Notes: generated from the letters alone by a model not told the origin. 38,509 nt of DNA from Methyloglobulus morosus KoM1 (GCF_000496735.2 NZ_AYLO01000118.1:1-38509); one strand, 5' to 3'; counted from the stretch's first letter, positions 1 to 7,407 are shown. Numbers and translations: made by a program.

Positions 1-2
1 TA

Positions 3-104
3 GCTGTTGGACTTCGTGCCCTACCCAAAGTGCCGTTTGCCCCTAATTTGCTGCCCGTTTGGCATTACAATGGGCAATTAAGTTTTCCAATGGACGATTC
101 ATGA
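3..104 (+). CDS. C-terminal end of an unidentified protein (truncated by window edge)
   Basis: Thirty-three in-frame codons run from the window edge to a TGA at 102-104. The stop overlaps the ATG of the next gene (ATGA, 101-104), the usual sign of translational coupling. The residues (ending ...WHYNGQLSFPMDDS) are hydrophobic and proline-rich but too few to assign a family. The overlap suggests that this gene and the DUF3280-type gene form one operon. I do not recognise the protein. Confidence 0.5.
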   Translation, partial: AVGLRALPKVPFAPNLLPVWHYNGQLSFPMDDS

Positions 105-613
105 CAGCGCATAAAACAACTCAATGGCATGGCGTGATATTGGTATTGTTACAATGCCTATTCGCAAACACGGTTAACGCACAACCCCGCATTGCCATCC
201 TTGATTTTGAACTTAAGGATCTCACCTATATTCCCGGTGTTCCTCAGGAAGTGGAGCGTACGGGTTCAGTAAAGCCGATGCTGGAGGAAGAATTACAAAA
301 AGCGGGGTATAAGCTAATTTCTATACCTGTGGATGCACAAAAACAAGCGACGGCTGGCATTGGCTACCTGTTCGATCACCATGATATGGCCGCACAATTG
401 GCGAAGAAATACAATGCCGATTATGTGATCGTAGGCAGGTTGCATAAGCCCAGCTTTTTGTTTATGTACCTGATGGTGCATCTGGTTGACGTCAAACAGC
501 AGCGGTTGATTGCTGATTATTCTTCTGAAGTCAAAGGTGGGGAGAAAAAATTAACACGGAAAGGGGTGGAGAGTTTGGTGGTCAAAATCAATGATACCTT
601 TAAAGGCTTGTAA
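101..613 (+). CDS. Secreted DUF3280/DUF2380-type protein of unknown function
   Basis: This is a protein of about 170 residues. I start it at ATG 101, because that ATG overlaps the upstream stop and gives a clean signal peptide: a basic start, a hydrophobic stretch (VILVLLQCLF) and a likely cleavage after ...NTVNA. The mature part opens with PRIAILDFEL and later has an ADYVIVGRLHK segment. That is the pattern of the DUF3280/DUF2380 family of periplasmic proteins, which look like the alpha/beta domain of TolB/CsgG-like proteins. From memory, family members occur near PQQ-dependent alcohol dehydrogenase genes in methylotrophs, but nothing in this window proves that link. An upstream ATG at 59 is in frame but spoils the signal peptide. 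Function is unknown; the family call is fairly secure. Confidence 0.65.
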   Translation: MTAHKTTQWHGVILVLLQCLFANTVNAQPRIAILDFELKDLTYIPGVPQEVERTGSVKPMLEEELQKAGYKLISIPVDAQKQATAGIGYLFDHHDMAAQLAKKYNADYVIVGRLHKPSFLFMYLMVHLVDVKQQRLIADYSSEVKGGEKKLTRKGVESLVVKINDTFKGL

Positions 614-638
614 TGCTGCCCGTACTAGTGCAAATATT

Positions 639-1199
639 TCATGAAACGGTATGTTCCTGGCAAATTTTGCCGCTATCCTCTTCGGTCAGGTTTTCTTTAG
701 TCAATCCGCACAAATAGCCCTCTGGCATTAAAGTAAAATACTGACAGGTTTTGCAAAGCCCAAATGTGTGTGATTTGTTCGATTTTTGCAGGGCGGTCAG
801 TACGGTCACCATTGTTTCATCGTAATCTCTCGCCGTCCCACGATCCAAAAGTTCGGAAGCCTGGATGAACAGCTCGCACGGCCTGGCTTGTTCTAACATG
901 GCTCTTCCTTCCGGCAACAGGCTAAGATGAATGACGCGGCGGTCTGCCGTGTCTGTCGTTTTGTTGACGTAGCCTTTTTTTTCCAATAACAAAAGCGTTT
1001 GTGAAACAGTCCCCCGCGTCATGCCCAGGTAATTGGAAAGTGCGGCCGGCGTGTCACTGTACTTATTGCAACGGGACAAGTAATCCAAAACTTGTAAATG
1101 TACGACCTGTAAACCAAATTCAGTGCATTTTTTGCGCTCCTCAGAACGTATTAATGCGGCCATGCGTTCAATGATGTCGAAAACACTTGTTTTTTCCAT
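639..1199 (-). CDS. MarR-family transcriptional repressor with C-terminal four-cysteine tail
   Basis: The protein has 186 residues. Residues 1-145 form a MarR winged helix-turn-helix domain: recognition helix around SNYLGMTRGTVSQTLLLLEK (55-74) and wing with DRRVIHLSLLPEGR (86-99). Unlike a standard MarR (about 140-150 residues), it continues into a tail with Cys149, Cys152, Cys164 and Cys180 (C-x2-C-x11-C-x15-C), suited to binding Zn, Fe-S or another metal. It is divergent from the DUF2024/DUF1289 pair and shares a 109-base spacer containing two perfect inverted repeats, so it probably represses itself and that pair. The effector is unknown; redox or metal sensing by the tail is an inference. 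Confidence 0.85.
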   Translation of the reverse strand: MEKTSVFDIIERMAALIRSEERKKCTEFGLQVVHLQVLDYLSRCNKYSDTPAALSNYLGMTRGTVSQTLLLLEKKGYVNKTTDTADRRVIHLSLLPEGRAMLEQARPCELFIQASELLDRGTARDYDETMVTVLTALQKSNKSHTFGLCKTCQYFTLMPEGYLCGLTKENLTEEDSGKICQEHTVS

Positions 1200-1238
1200 G
1201 GATTAAACCGTCTTAAAAGGTGATAAGTTGACTATCTT

Positions 1239-1254
1239 CTTATGATAACATAAG
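1239..1254. promoter_or_regulatory. Perfect inverted repeat CTTATG-N4-CATAAG, candidate MarR operator
   Basis: Six-base arms separated by ATAA lie in the spacer between the divergent MarR and DUF2024 genes. A TTGACT hexamer at 1228-1233, a fair -35 for the rightward genes, sits just before it. Size and symmetry fit MarR dimer sites. Binding is inferred. Confidence 0.45.
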
Positions 1255-1260
1255 CTATAT

Positions 1261-1275
1261 ATATCGAATCGATAT
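1261..1275. promoter_or_regulatory. Perfect 15-base palindrome ATATCGA-A-TCGATAT, second candidate operator
   Basis: Seven-base arms flank a single central base, 33 bases before the DUF2024 start. It is the second perfect dyad in the same divergent spacer. It may be the site of the MarR-like protein or of a different regulator, since its sequence differs from the first dyad. Confidence 0.45.
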
Positions 1276-1308
1276 GTTATTGCGCGGCTATTTATTTAGG
1301 AGATAATT

Positions 1309-1572
1309 ATGACACTTTCTCATGTTTATGACACTTATGCAAAGGCCGTAAGTGGAAGAATTATGCATTTTGATGTCGTTCTTGATGAACAGGATCAAGA
1401 TAAGGCGTTAAAATACGCAAAAGAATGGCTTGCCAGCATTGGTTACGCGGATGCGGTTGTGACCCAGGAGAACTGCACGTTTTGCCACAGCGCCGAAGCA
1501 CCCTCTGAGCTCCGCAAGCAAATAGACAGTCAAGGATACGGTATTTATAAGTTAGAGGGCTGTCCAAAATAA
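1309..1572 (+). CDS. DUF2024 family protein
   Basis: This 87-residue protein matches the DUF2024 pattern: HVYDTYAKA near the start, MHFDVVLDE, a helix KALKYAKEWLASIG, then CTFCHS (Cys56, Cys59) and a closing GYGIYKLEGCP (Cys85). The start has a strong ribosome site (AGGAG, 1299-1303). Family function is unknown. The CxxC plus a third cysteine suggests metal binding or a redox role (inference). It is separated by two bases from the DUF1289 gene if the latter begins at 1575, so the two are almost certainly cotranscribed, divergently from the cysteine-tailed MarR. Confidence 0.85.
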   Translation: MTLSHVYDTYAKAVSGRIMHFDVVLDEQDQDKALKYAKEWLASIGYADAVVTQENCTFCHSAEAPSELRKQIDSQGYGIYKLEGCPK

Positions 1573-1574
1573 CG

Positions 1575-1823
1575 ATGCAAGGGTTCTTAAATGATTGTCT
1601 TAGCGCCATCAAAATGAATGACGATTTAGAAAAGCCAGTCCTCTCGCCGTGTATCAGGAATTGTTGCCTGAATGAGGAAGATATTTGTCTGGGTTGCTTC
1701 CGTTCGTTGACTGAAATTGTCGGTTGGGCTGATGCCAATAATGTCGCCCGAAAATCGATCATGAATAACACCGAAGCCCGACGTGCCGCCCATTATGCAA
1801 AATATAGACGTTCTTCAGGATAG
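1575..1823 (+). CDS. DUF1289 family small cysteine-rich protein
   Basis: The protein is short (82 residues from 1575, or 69 from ATG 1614). It carries the DUF1289 core: SPCIRNCCLN, then ICLGCFRSLTEIVGW, that is C-x3-CC-x6-C-x2-C. The domain is predicted to bind a metal or Fe-S cluster; its role is not established. Neither start has a convincing ribosome site. Homologues usually begin a few residues before the PC motif, which favours 1614. It follows DUF2024 directly. Confidence 0.8.
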   Translation: MQGFLNDCLSAIKMNDDLEKPVLSPCIRNCCLNEEDICLGCFRSLTEIVGWADANNVARKSIMNNTEARRAAHYAKYRRSSG

Positions 1824-1860
1824 ATTACACTATTGATTTGAAGGAACTTAGGGACTTATC

Positions 1861-2481
1861 ATGACAAATTCGACGGCCTTATTGCCAAACCTAATTTTGG
1901 CGGTGGCTAAAACCATTGAAACCAACGCCGATGACCTAACCGCGTTAGATCAAGCCATCGGTGATGGCGACCATGTGACTAATTTACAACGTGGAATTCA
2001 GGCATTGGCCGCGCAAAGCGAAGCGTTAAGCCAACTCGATTGGCAGGCTGCATTGCAAAAAATAGGGATGGCTGTGATGTCATCGGTTGGCGGTGCGTCC
2101 GGTTCGCTTTATGGGACATTATTTATGGCCATGGGCAAAAACCTGCAAAACCGGCCACTGACCATAGCGGTCTTTGCGGAAGTATTTATGAAAGCTGTGG
2201 AAGCCGTTAAACAACGCGGCAAGGCGGAAAGGGGCGAAAAAACCATGCTCGATGTGCTGATTCCGGTAGCGGAGTTGCTCCTCCAGAATGCTGACCAGCC
2301 CGAAGTGCTTGAGCAAGTTAAGCAAACGGCAATAGCGGGTGCCGATGCTACCCAAAATATGCTTGCTACCAAAGGCCGCGCTTCGTTCCTGGGCGAACGC
2401 TCGCGAGGATATATCGATGCGGGCGCGAAAAGCAGTCAGTTGATGATATGTGCGATTGTTGATGTGTTGACGGCGACTTAA
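1861..2481 (+). CDS. dhaL: Dihydroxyacetone kinase subunit DhaL
   Basis: This 206-residue protein is the nucleotide-binding subunit of a two-part dihydroxyacetone (glycerone) kinase. The Mg-ADP site is visible: the three aspartates in ALDQAIGDGDH (Asp30, Asp35, Asp37), then SSVGGASGSLYGTLF. In E. coli, DhaL holds ADP permanently and passes phosphate from the PTS protein DhaM to dihydroxyacetone bound on DhaK. No DhaM gene lies here. The partner DhaK gene is next, but convergent rather than cotranscribed. dhaL has an AGGGA-type ribosome site and may be read from the DUF2024 promoter, since only 37 bases separate it from the DUF1289 gene. Confidence 0.9.
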   Translation: MTNSTALLPNLILAVAKTIETNADDLTALDQAIGDGDHVTNLQRGIQALAAQSEALSQLDWQAALQKIGMAVMSSVGGASGSLYGTLFMAMGKNLQNRPLTIAVFAEVFMKAVEAVKQRGKAERGEKTMLDVLIPVAELLLQNADQPEVLEQVKQTAIAGADATQNMLATKGRASFLGERSRGYIDAGAKSSQLMICAIVDVLTAT

Positions 2482-2519
2482 GGGATTTCTCTGTTTATAA
2501 GCCCGTCGGTAAGTTTAGG

Positions 2520-2566
2520 GCGAACGGTAGTGGGGTGGTTTCGTTCGCGGTGTGCCTGTCGAACGA
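2520..2566. repeat. REP-like inverted repeats between convergent dhaL and dhaK
   Basis: Two overlapping dyads compete. GCGAACG (2520-2526) pairs with CGTTCGC (2542-2548), and TCGTTCG (2541-2547) pairs with CGAACGA (2560-2566). The words CGAACGG, CTGTCGAA and the trailing GGCGGAATCAA recur near 23720 and 36150, so this is a diverged copy of a dispersed repeat. It lies between gene ends and could act as a transcription barrier for both. Confidence 0.5.
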
Positions 2567-2595
2567 TGGGCGGAATCAACGCGCTCAAAAATGCC

Positions 2596-3585
2596 TCAAC
2601 AACCCCAGCGCAACGCTGCGGCATGAACCGGCGCATCCCATAAACGAACTAATTCCTCATCCAATAAGGTCAACGTAATCGAAGCCCCCGCCATATCGAG
2701 CGAAGTCGTGAAATTGCCGACTAAAGATCGGGTAATGCGTAACCCACGTTTTTGCCAAAATGTCGCCGCCAAATCGTAAAGTAAATACAATTCCAGCAAC
2801 GGTGTTGCACCGAAGCCGTTTATATGGAGTAGGATTTCTTGGCCCTTCTTCGGCTGTAAGTCTTCATCAATAACCGTAGCCATCCGTTCAACGATTTCTG
2901 ATGCACTTTTTAAAGGCACGGTTTCCTGGCCGCGTTCACCGTGAATTCCCACACCGATTTCCATCTCATTGTCATCTATGGCAAACGTCGGCTTGCCCAG
3001 GGCTGGAACGGTGCAACTGGTCAAGGCTATCCCCATAGAAGCCGTGACCAGGTTGATACGGTCGCCAAGGGCTTTGCATTCAGCTAAGCCCGCGCCATTT
3101 TCGGCGGCTGCGCCGACTATCTTTTCGATTATCAAAGTTCCCGCAACGCCCCGCCGTCCTGTACTGTGCGACTTAGGTAAGGACACATCATCGCTGACCA
3201 GCACGGAGGCATTGGGAAAGTCCAACATTTCCGAGGCGATTTCAAAGTTCATTACATCGCCAGCATAATTTTTGACGATGAATAAAACCCCAGCACCTTG
3301 TTGGACAGACTGGGCAGCAGCCAGCATCTGGTCGGGGGAAGGGGACGTAAATATCTGCCCAGGGCAGGCGGCATCCAGCATCCCCGCACCCACAAACCCC
3401 GTGTGCAAAGGCTCATGCCCTGAACCGCCGCCTGAAACCAGCACGACTTTCCCTGGCTGTTTAGGCATTTTTCTTCTGACATAGCGGGGTTCCGCATTGA
3501 ATTCAATGAGGTCGCTATGGGCCAGGGCAAAGCCTTGCAGGCTTTCGTTGAGGATGGTGTCGACGTTATCGATAAATTTTTTCAT
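2596..3585 (-). CDS. dhaK: Dihydroxyacetone kinase subunit DhaK
   Basis: The protein has 329 residues, starting at the ATG at 3585, preceded by GAGGA at the right distance; an upstream in-frame ATG at 3654 adds 23 unrelated residues. DhaK binds dihydroxyacetone covalently through a histidine, seen here as His215 in EIGVGIHGERG. The substrate loop GGGSGHEP (52-59) and the KNYAGDVMNFE segment (Asp110) are intact. With DhaL it would make dihydroxyacetone phosphate in the cytoplasm. The length is close to the single-domain DhaK of bacteria (about 330-356), with no fused DhaL domain. Its gene points toward dhaL, so the two subunits are transcribed separately. Confidence 0.93.
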   Translation of the reverse strand: MKKFIDNVDTILNESLQGFALAHSDLIEFNAEPRYVRRKMPKQPGKVVLVSGGGSGHEPLHTGFVGAGMLDAACPGQIFTSPSPDQMLAAAQSVQQGAGVLFIVKNYAGDVMNFEIASEMLDFPNASVLVSDDVSLPKSHSTGRRGVAGTLIIEKIVGAAAENGAGLAECKALGDRINLVTASMGIALTSCTVPALGKPTFAIDDNEMEIGVGIHGERGQETVPLKSASEIVERMATVIDEDLQPKKGQEILLHINGFGATPLLELYLLYDLAATFWQKRGLRITRSLVGNFTTSLDMAGASITLTLLDEELVRLWDAPVHAAALRWGC

Positions 3586-3686
3586 GGAGCTGTCCTCATT
3601 GCAAATGGAATGAAGGCTAATTATATCGTTCCTTCGCCCTGGCGTGGGGGACAATGCAATGCGCCCTGGCCCTGTAACACAAGGTC

Positions 3687-3821
3687 TTATTTAAGGTTAT
3701 TTCCCAGTATTAAACATAAGTCGCGGACACCTTCGGACCGATTGGAATAACCACGGGATTGCAGCCAGTGGTCGAAATCGGCGGCCAATGAATCACTGTG
3801 GGAAATGGTGAAACGCTCCAA
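3687..3821 (-). pseudogene. nikR: Truncated NikR-like ribbon-helix-helix regulator relic
   Basis: A 44-codon reading frame starts at TTG (3821) and gives (M)ERFTISHSDSL..., a helix, then SRGYSNRSEGVRDL. This is the DNA-binding ribbon-helix-helix of nickel regulator NikR, whose family begins with RxTISL and has RGYxNRSEAIRDL. After RDL the sequence leaves the family and stops 10 residues later at TAA (3687-3689). The nickel-binding ACT-like domain (about 80 residues, with conserved His and Cys) is missing. There is no ATG and no clear ribosome site. I read this as the 5' relic of a broken nikR. A functional short RHH peptide is less likely but possible. Confidence 0.6.
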
Positions 3822-4000
3822 AGTAGCATTAGTCGGTTTTTTCTGGTGTTTGGTTTTGTTGCCGGTTTGGTGCTGGCCAAATTACGGTTTGTTTGAGCAG
3901 GCATAATTAGATGCGCAATGACGGAAAGGTATTGCGTTCTATGTTTGTATCTACAGGGCGAAATACGCTCAGCTATTCGGCCTTGCATTATTCAAACGCA

Positions 4001-4327
4001 TCAATTAATTTCAATTCGTTTCCGAATTCCTTTGGGCATTTCCAGTTTGGCCCTGTCCCAGCTTTCTAGGTCTAAAATGTCGTCCAGACATTGTTCCATA
4101 ATCTGATGGGCTTGTTTGGTTGCCTCGGCAATCCGGCGGTGAACCTGAATTTGTGCAGGGTTATCAGCTGTTGTTTCCGAAGCGATGCACTCCTTTTGAT
4201 AATCGAATAATTTACGTAAACTGGCTATTTGCAGGCTGACTTGGAGAGGACAGGCACAGGTATAAAGGGCGGCTTGGTCGTTGATGATCGATAGTTGCAG
4301 GGCTGAAAATTTATTGTCCAGGTTCAT
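4001..4327 (-). CDS. Conserved-looking hypothetical protein, 108 residues
   Basis: I do not recognise this protein. It has no signal peptide or membrane segment. It looks mainly helical, with Cys24, Cys26, Cys47 and Cys80, and an acidic then basic C-terminus (DDILDLESWDRAKLEMPKGIRKRIEIN region). The ATG at 4327 has a strong AGGAG ribosome site, which makes it a real gene. It stands alone, divergent from rlmB across a 163-base AT-rich spacer. Confidence 0.6.
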   Translation of the reverse strand: MNLDNKFSALQLSIINDQAALYTCACPLQVSLQIASLRKLFDYQKECIASETTADNPAQIQVHRRIAEATKQAHQIMEQCLDDILDLESWDRAKLEMPKGIRKRIEIN

Positions 4328-4450
4328 CGTGCTCTCCTCATAATATTATTATTTTTAGATAATGACGGTCTTTTTTGAGAGAATTGCTTAGCTTTCTTAC
4401 CGTATTTTTAAAAATATTGTAAAAGCCGGTTCGGCGAGTTGAAAATCGCC

Positions 4451-4478
4451 TTGAAGCATATTATTAAAAGTATATAAA
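4451..4478 (+). promoter_or_regulatory. Predicted sigma-70 promoter of rlmB
   Basis: TTGAAG (4451-4456) and TATAAA (4473-4478) are 16 bases apart and end 12 bases before the rlmB ATG, so the leader would be only a few bases long. A small dyad, GGCGA (4433-4437) with TCGCC (4446-4450), abuts the -35 box and could be an operator. Predicted from sequence only. Confidence 0.4.
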
Positions 4479-4490
4479 TTATAGGGTTTA

Positions 4491-5240
4491 ATGAAATCAA
4501 GCAAGCTATTTGGCTTACATTCGGTACAGGCTGCATTGGATTACTCGCCGGATAAAATCATCCGGGTTTGGGTAGACGAGCAGCGGGTGGATAAGCGGCT
4601 GGGGAAAATCATCGACGATTTGGCTGCATTGGGCATAGAACCGGAAAAAACCGACCGGAAAAAACTCGACCGTCTGGCTGACGGAAACAACCACCAAGGC
4701 ATTGCAATGGAAGTGACGATGCCGGGTGAGTTGTCGGAAAGCGATTTGAAGACGATGGTGGAAAATCAGGAAGGTGCGGCCTTATTGCTGGTGCTGGATA
4801 ATGTGCAAGATCCCCATAACCTGGGCGCGTGCTTGCGGACCGCCGATGCAACCGGCGTGCAGGGCGTTATAATCACCAAGGACAATGCCACCGGTATTAC
4901 CCCAACGGTGTGTAAAGTCGCCAGCGGTGCAGCGGAAACTGTACCGGTCTATCAAGTGACTAATTTGTCGAGGACGTTGCGATGGCTAAAGGGCGAGGGC
5001 GTTTGGGTGATGGGTGCAGCGGGTGAAGCAAGCCAAACCGTGTATCAAACTGATTTGACTGTGCCTATGGCGTTAGTGATTGGCGCCGAAGGTATCGGCC
5101 TTAGGCGATTGACTAAAGAGAATTGCGACTTGTTGATCAAATTGCCGATGCTGGGTCAGGTTGAAAGCCTTAATTTATCGGTCGCTACAGGCGTCCTTCT
5201 CTACGAAGCGGTGAGACAGCGTTCGATTGGCAATCGATGA
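4491..5240 (+). CDS. rlmB: 23S rRNA (guanosine-2251-2'-O-)-methyltransferase RlmB
   Basis: RlmB (TrmH/SpoU family) puts a 2'-O-methyl group on G2251 in the peptidyl transferase P loop of 23S rRNA, using S-adenosylmethionine. The 249 residues match the family length. An N-terminal substrate-binding domain (about 1-75) is followed by the SPOUT knot: motif 1 LDNVQDPHNLGACLRTADA (102-120, including Asn110), motif 2 ALVIGAEGIGLRR (194-206) and motif 3 VESLNLSVATGVLLYEA (224-240). In enterobacteria rlmB follows rnr; here it stands alone behind its own promoter. Confidence 0.93.
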   Translation: MKSSKLFGLHSVQAALDYSPDKIIRVWVDEQRVDKRLGKIIDDLAALGIEPEKTDRKKLDRLADGNNHQGIAMEVTMPGELSESDLKTMVENQEGAALLLVLDNVQDPHNLGACLRTADATGVQGVIITKDNATGITPTVCKVASGAAETVPVYQVTNLSRTLRWLKGEGVWVMGAAGEASQTVYQTDLTVPMALVIGAEGIGLRRLTKENCDLLIKLPMLGQVESLNLSVATGVLLYEAVRQRSIGNR

Positions 5241-5244
5241 TACG

Positions 5245-5322
5245 AGGGCCAAGTTAGGCGGTCACACGCATGCTGCCGCACTTCCTTAATGGTCGTCCAT
5301 GCCGAAATGATAAGTTGGCCCT
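5245..5322. repeat. Inverted repeat AGGGCCAA / TTGGCCCT between convergent rlmB and kinase gene
   Basis: Perfect eight-base arms at 5245-5252 and 5315-5322 enclose about 62 bases, themselves containing GCGG/CCGC and GCATGC symmetry. The location between two gene ends suggests a structured 3' end shared by both transcripts. There is no T-tract, so this is not a classic intrinsic terminator. Confidence 0.3.
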
Positions 5323-5337
5323 ATTAAATTCCGGTCT

Positions 5338-6684
5338 TCACGGCAAATAAACGCGCCAACTCATCCCCCCCAATTCGGTGCTTTTATTGCCTTCTAGTTT
5401 CCCTCCCAACATCCCGACCAAATCAAAAACCACAGTCATACCGATACCGTGGCCGTGGATGTTTTCATCGGCGCGTACGCCGCGTTTAAGGATTTCGTTG
5501 AGTTTGCCGTCGGGGATGCCGGGGCCGTCGTCGTCTATTTGGATGAGCAGGGCATAGTTTCGGCGGTCTTTACGCGGGTTTTTAGTGACAGTGATTTTTG
5601 TGTTGTGTTTACACCACTTGCAAGCGTTATCCAGCAAATTGCCAATGATTTCGTACAGGTCGCCTTCTTCAAAATAAATCTGGCATTGCTCCGGTACGCT
5701 GATAACCGTGTTGATGGCCTTGTCGATATAGACTTTGTTAAGTGAAGAGCTGATTTTGTTGAGGAAGGCCGATAAGTCGATGCCTTTGATGGCCTTGTGT
5801 CCGCCTTTGGCAGCGGCGCGTTGGAGTTGATACTCGACGATTTTATCCATGATGGTGATTTGTTCTTGCACCGTCTCTTTGTTGTCGCTGAACGATTCAG
5901 TGCAGCCGCGCAGTATCGCGAGCGGGGTTTTCAGGCTGTGCGCCAAATCGGCTAAGGTATTGCGGTAGCGTTCCAGGTGGGCGCGTTCATGCGTGATAAA
6001 AGCGTTCAGGTTTCCGGCGAGGCTTTGTAATTCCGTTGAATATTCGCCATCGAGCAGGGTTTTTTTGCCTTTCTCTATTGCATTCAGGTCGTTGACGATA
6101 ATCCGTATGGGTTTTAAACACCAACGCAATAAGGAAAATTGCAGAAATATCAAGACGATCCCAATAACGGCCAGCCATGACCATAAGGCTTTTCTAAACC
6201 GGTTCACCTGCTGGCTGACGAATTCGGAATCTTCGGCGACTGTGAAGATGTATTCTTTCTCGATACCTGCAAGATTTTTCCAGATGATGTCGTAGTGCAA
6301 GAAGTACCGCCGTGGATTGTCCGCTAGGAAATAGGTGTTGCCGGCGCCTAATTTTTCCGGCGGTGTGGGTACATCCAACCCTATTGAGGAGGGGGAGCGC
6401 CAGATCAGGTTTTTATTGGTTTTTTGGATGAAGGCGTAAAGTCCTGAACCCGGGTTGACGAAACGCGGCTCTGGAAGGTTGGAGGGGATGGATAAGTCGC
6501 CGGAATTTTTTAGCTCCGCTGTCGATAACAACGAGTAAATTTGGACCTGTAATCGCTCTTTTAATGCTTGTTCGGCGCTTTCCCTAAAGCTTTGTTCCAG
6601 GACGACGGCGACCAGCGCTAAGAATGCCGCCAATACGAGGCCTTCGGTAGCCAATAATCGGAAGCTTAGGGATTTTGTACGCAC
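5338..6684 (-). CDS. PhoQ-like sensor histidine kinase
   Basis: This 448-residue inner-membrane kinase starts at GTG. A first membrane helix (about 9-30), a periplasmic sensor region (31-166), a second helix (167-186) and a HAMP-like linker come first. The dimerisation domain has LADLAHSLKTPLAILRG (phosphorylated His249), typical of PhoQ-type kinases. The ATPase domain has the N box GNLLDNACKW (348-357), DDDGPGIP (384-391) and HGHGIGM (410-416). It lies 32 bases after a PhoP-like regulator gene and is cotranscribed with it and a PepSY gene. PhoQ senses Mg and cationic peptides; whether this one does cannot be told. The periplasmic part is not obviously the acidic PhoQ patch. Confidence 0.88.
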   Translation of the reverse strand: MRTKSLSFRLLATEGLVLAAFLALVAVVLEQSFRESAEQALKERLQVQIYSLLSTAELKNSGDLSIPSNLPEPRFVNPGSGLYAFIQKTNKNLIWRSPSSIGLDVPTPPEKLGAGNTYFLADNPRRYFLHYDIIWKNLAGIEKEYIFTVAEDSEFVSQQVNRFRKALWSWLAVIGIVLIFLQFSLLRWCLKPIRIIVNDLNAIEKGKKTLLDGEYSTELQSLAGNLNAFITHERAHLERYRNTLADLAHSLKTPLAILRGCTESFSDNKETVQEQITIMDKIVEYQLQRAAAKGGHKAIKGIDLSAFLNKISSSLNKVYIDKAINTVISVPEQCQIYFEEGDLYEIIGNLLDNACKWCKHNTKITVTKNPRKDRRNYALLIQIDDDGPGIPDGKLNEILKRGVRADENIHGHGIGMTVVFDLVGMLGGKLEGNKSTELGGMSWRVYLP

Positions 6685-6716
6685 TTGGAGTTCGTAGCCT
6701 TAGATGGTGAGAAAAG

Positions 6717-7385
6717 TCAGATGGGAATACGATAGCCCCTTCCACGTAAGGTTTCAATGGGTTTTCGGGAACCGTCCGGGTCGAGCTTTTTTCGTAATCG
6801 ACCGATGAATACTTCGATCACGTTACTGTCGCGGTCAAATTCTTCATCGTAGATATGCGCTGTCAGCACGGTCTTGGTAATCAATTCGCCCTTGCGGAAC
6901 ATGAGATATTCCAATACTTTATATTCGTAAGCGGTGAGTTCGAGCTTTTCCCCAGAAACCAGGACTTCTTGGGTAACGGTGTTGAGTTCGATATTGTCGT
7001 GGGTGAGGACAGGTTGTGCCTGGCCTGCCGAACGGCGGATAAGGGCATTAAGCCGTGCCAGCAATTCTTCATAATGGAAGGGCTTGACCAGATAATCGTC
7101 AGCCCCCGCTTCCAGCCCTTCGACTTTCTCCTGCCAGCGGCTGCGGGCAGTCAAAATGAGGATAGGTACGGTAATATTGTCTTTGCGGAGTTTATTGATC
7201 AACTCGATCCCGGAAAAATCGGGCAACCCCAGGTCGATAATCGCGGCATCAACGGGATATTCTTTGCCCATGTAATAGCCGTCTTTACCTGTGTTGGCGG
7301 TGTCGACCGCAAAACCTTTACTTTCCAGGTAATCCTGAACCTGTTTACATAGCGTCAATTCGTCCTCAACCACAAGAATACGCAT
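6717..7385 (-). CDS. PhoP-like OmpR-family response regulator
   Basis: This 222-residue DNA-binding regulator has an N-terminal receiver domain with acidic pocket EDE (7-9), phosphoacceptor Asp51 (IIDLGLPDFSG), Thr79 and Lys101 (YLVKPF). A C-terminal winged helix ends in the usual VIEVFIGRLRKKLDPDG and IETLRGRGYRIPI. It is closest in pattern to PhoP. The start at 7385 has AAGGAG at the right spacing. It lies between pepSY and the sensor kinase, so the kinase probably phosphorylates it. Confidence 0.9.
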   Translation of the reverse strand: MRILVVEDELTLCKQVQDYLESKGFAVDTANTGKDGYYMGKEYPVDAAIIDLGLPDFSGIELINKLRKDNITVPILILTARSRWQEKVEGLEAGADDYLVKPFHYEELLARLNALIRRSAGQAQPVLTHDNIELNTVTQEVLVSGEKLELTAYEYKVLEYLMFRKGELITKTVLTAHIYDEEFDRDSNVIEVFIGRLRKKLDPDGSRKPIETLRGRGYRIPI

Positions 7386-7407
7386 GGTGTCTCCTTAGCA
7401 AAACCCG

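Noticed and set aside
3586-3654. Extended N-terminus of DhaK
   Set aside because: The inner ATG at 3585 has GAGGA at proper spacing and homologues start with MKKFI or a similar sequence.
3710-3988. Leftward open frame of 92 codons
   Set aside because: It lies in another frame over the NikR relic, whose residues clearly match a known domain. The 92-codon product has no recognisable feature.
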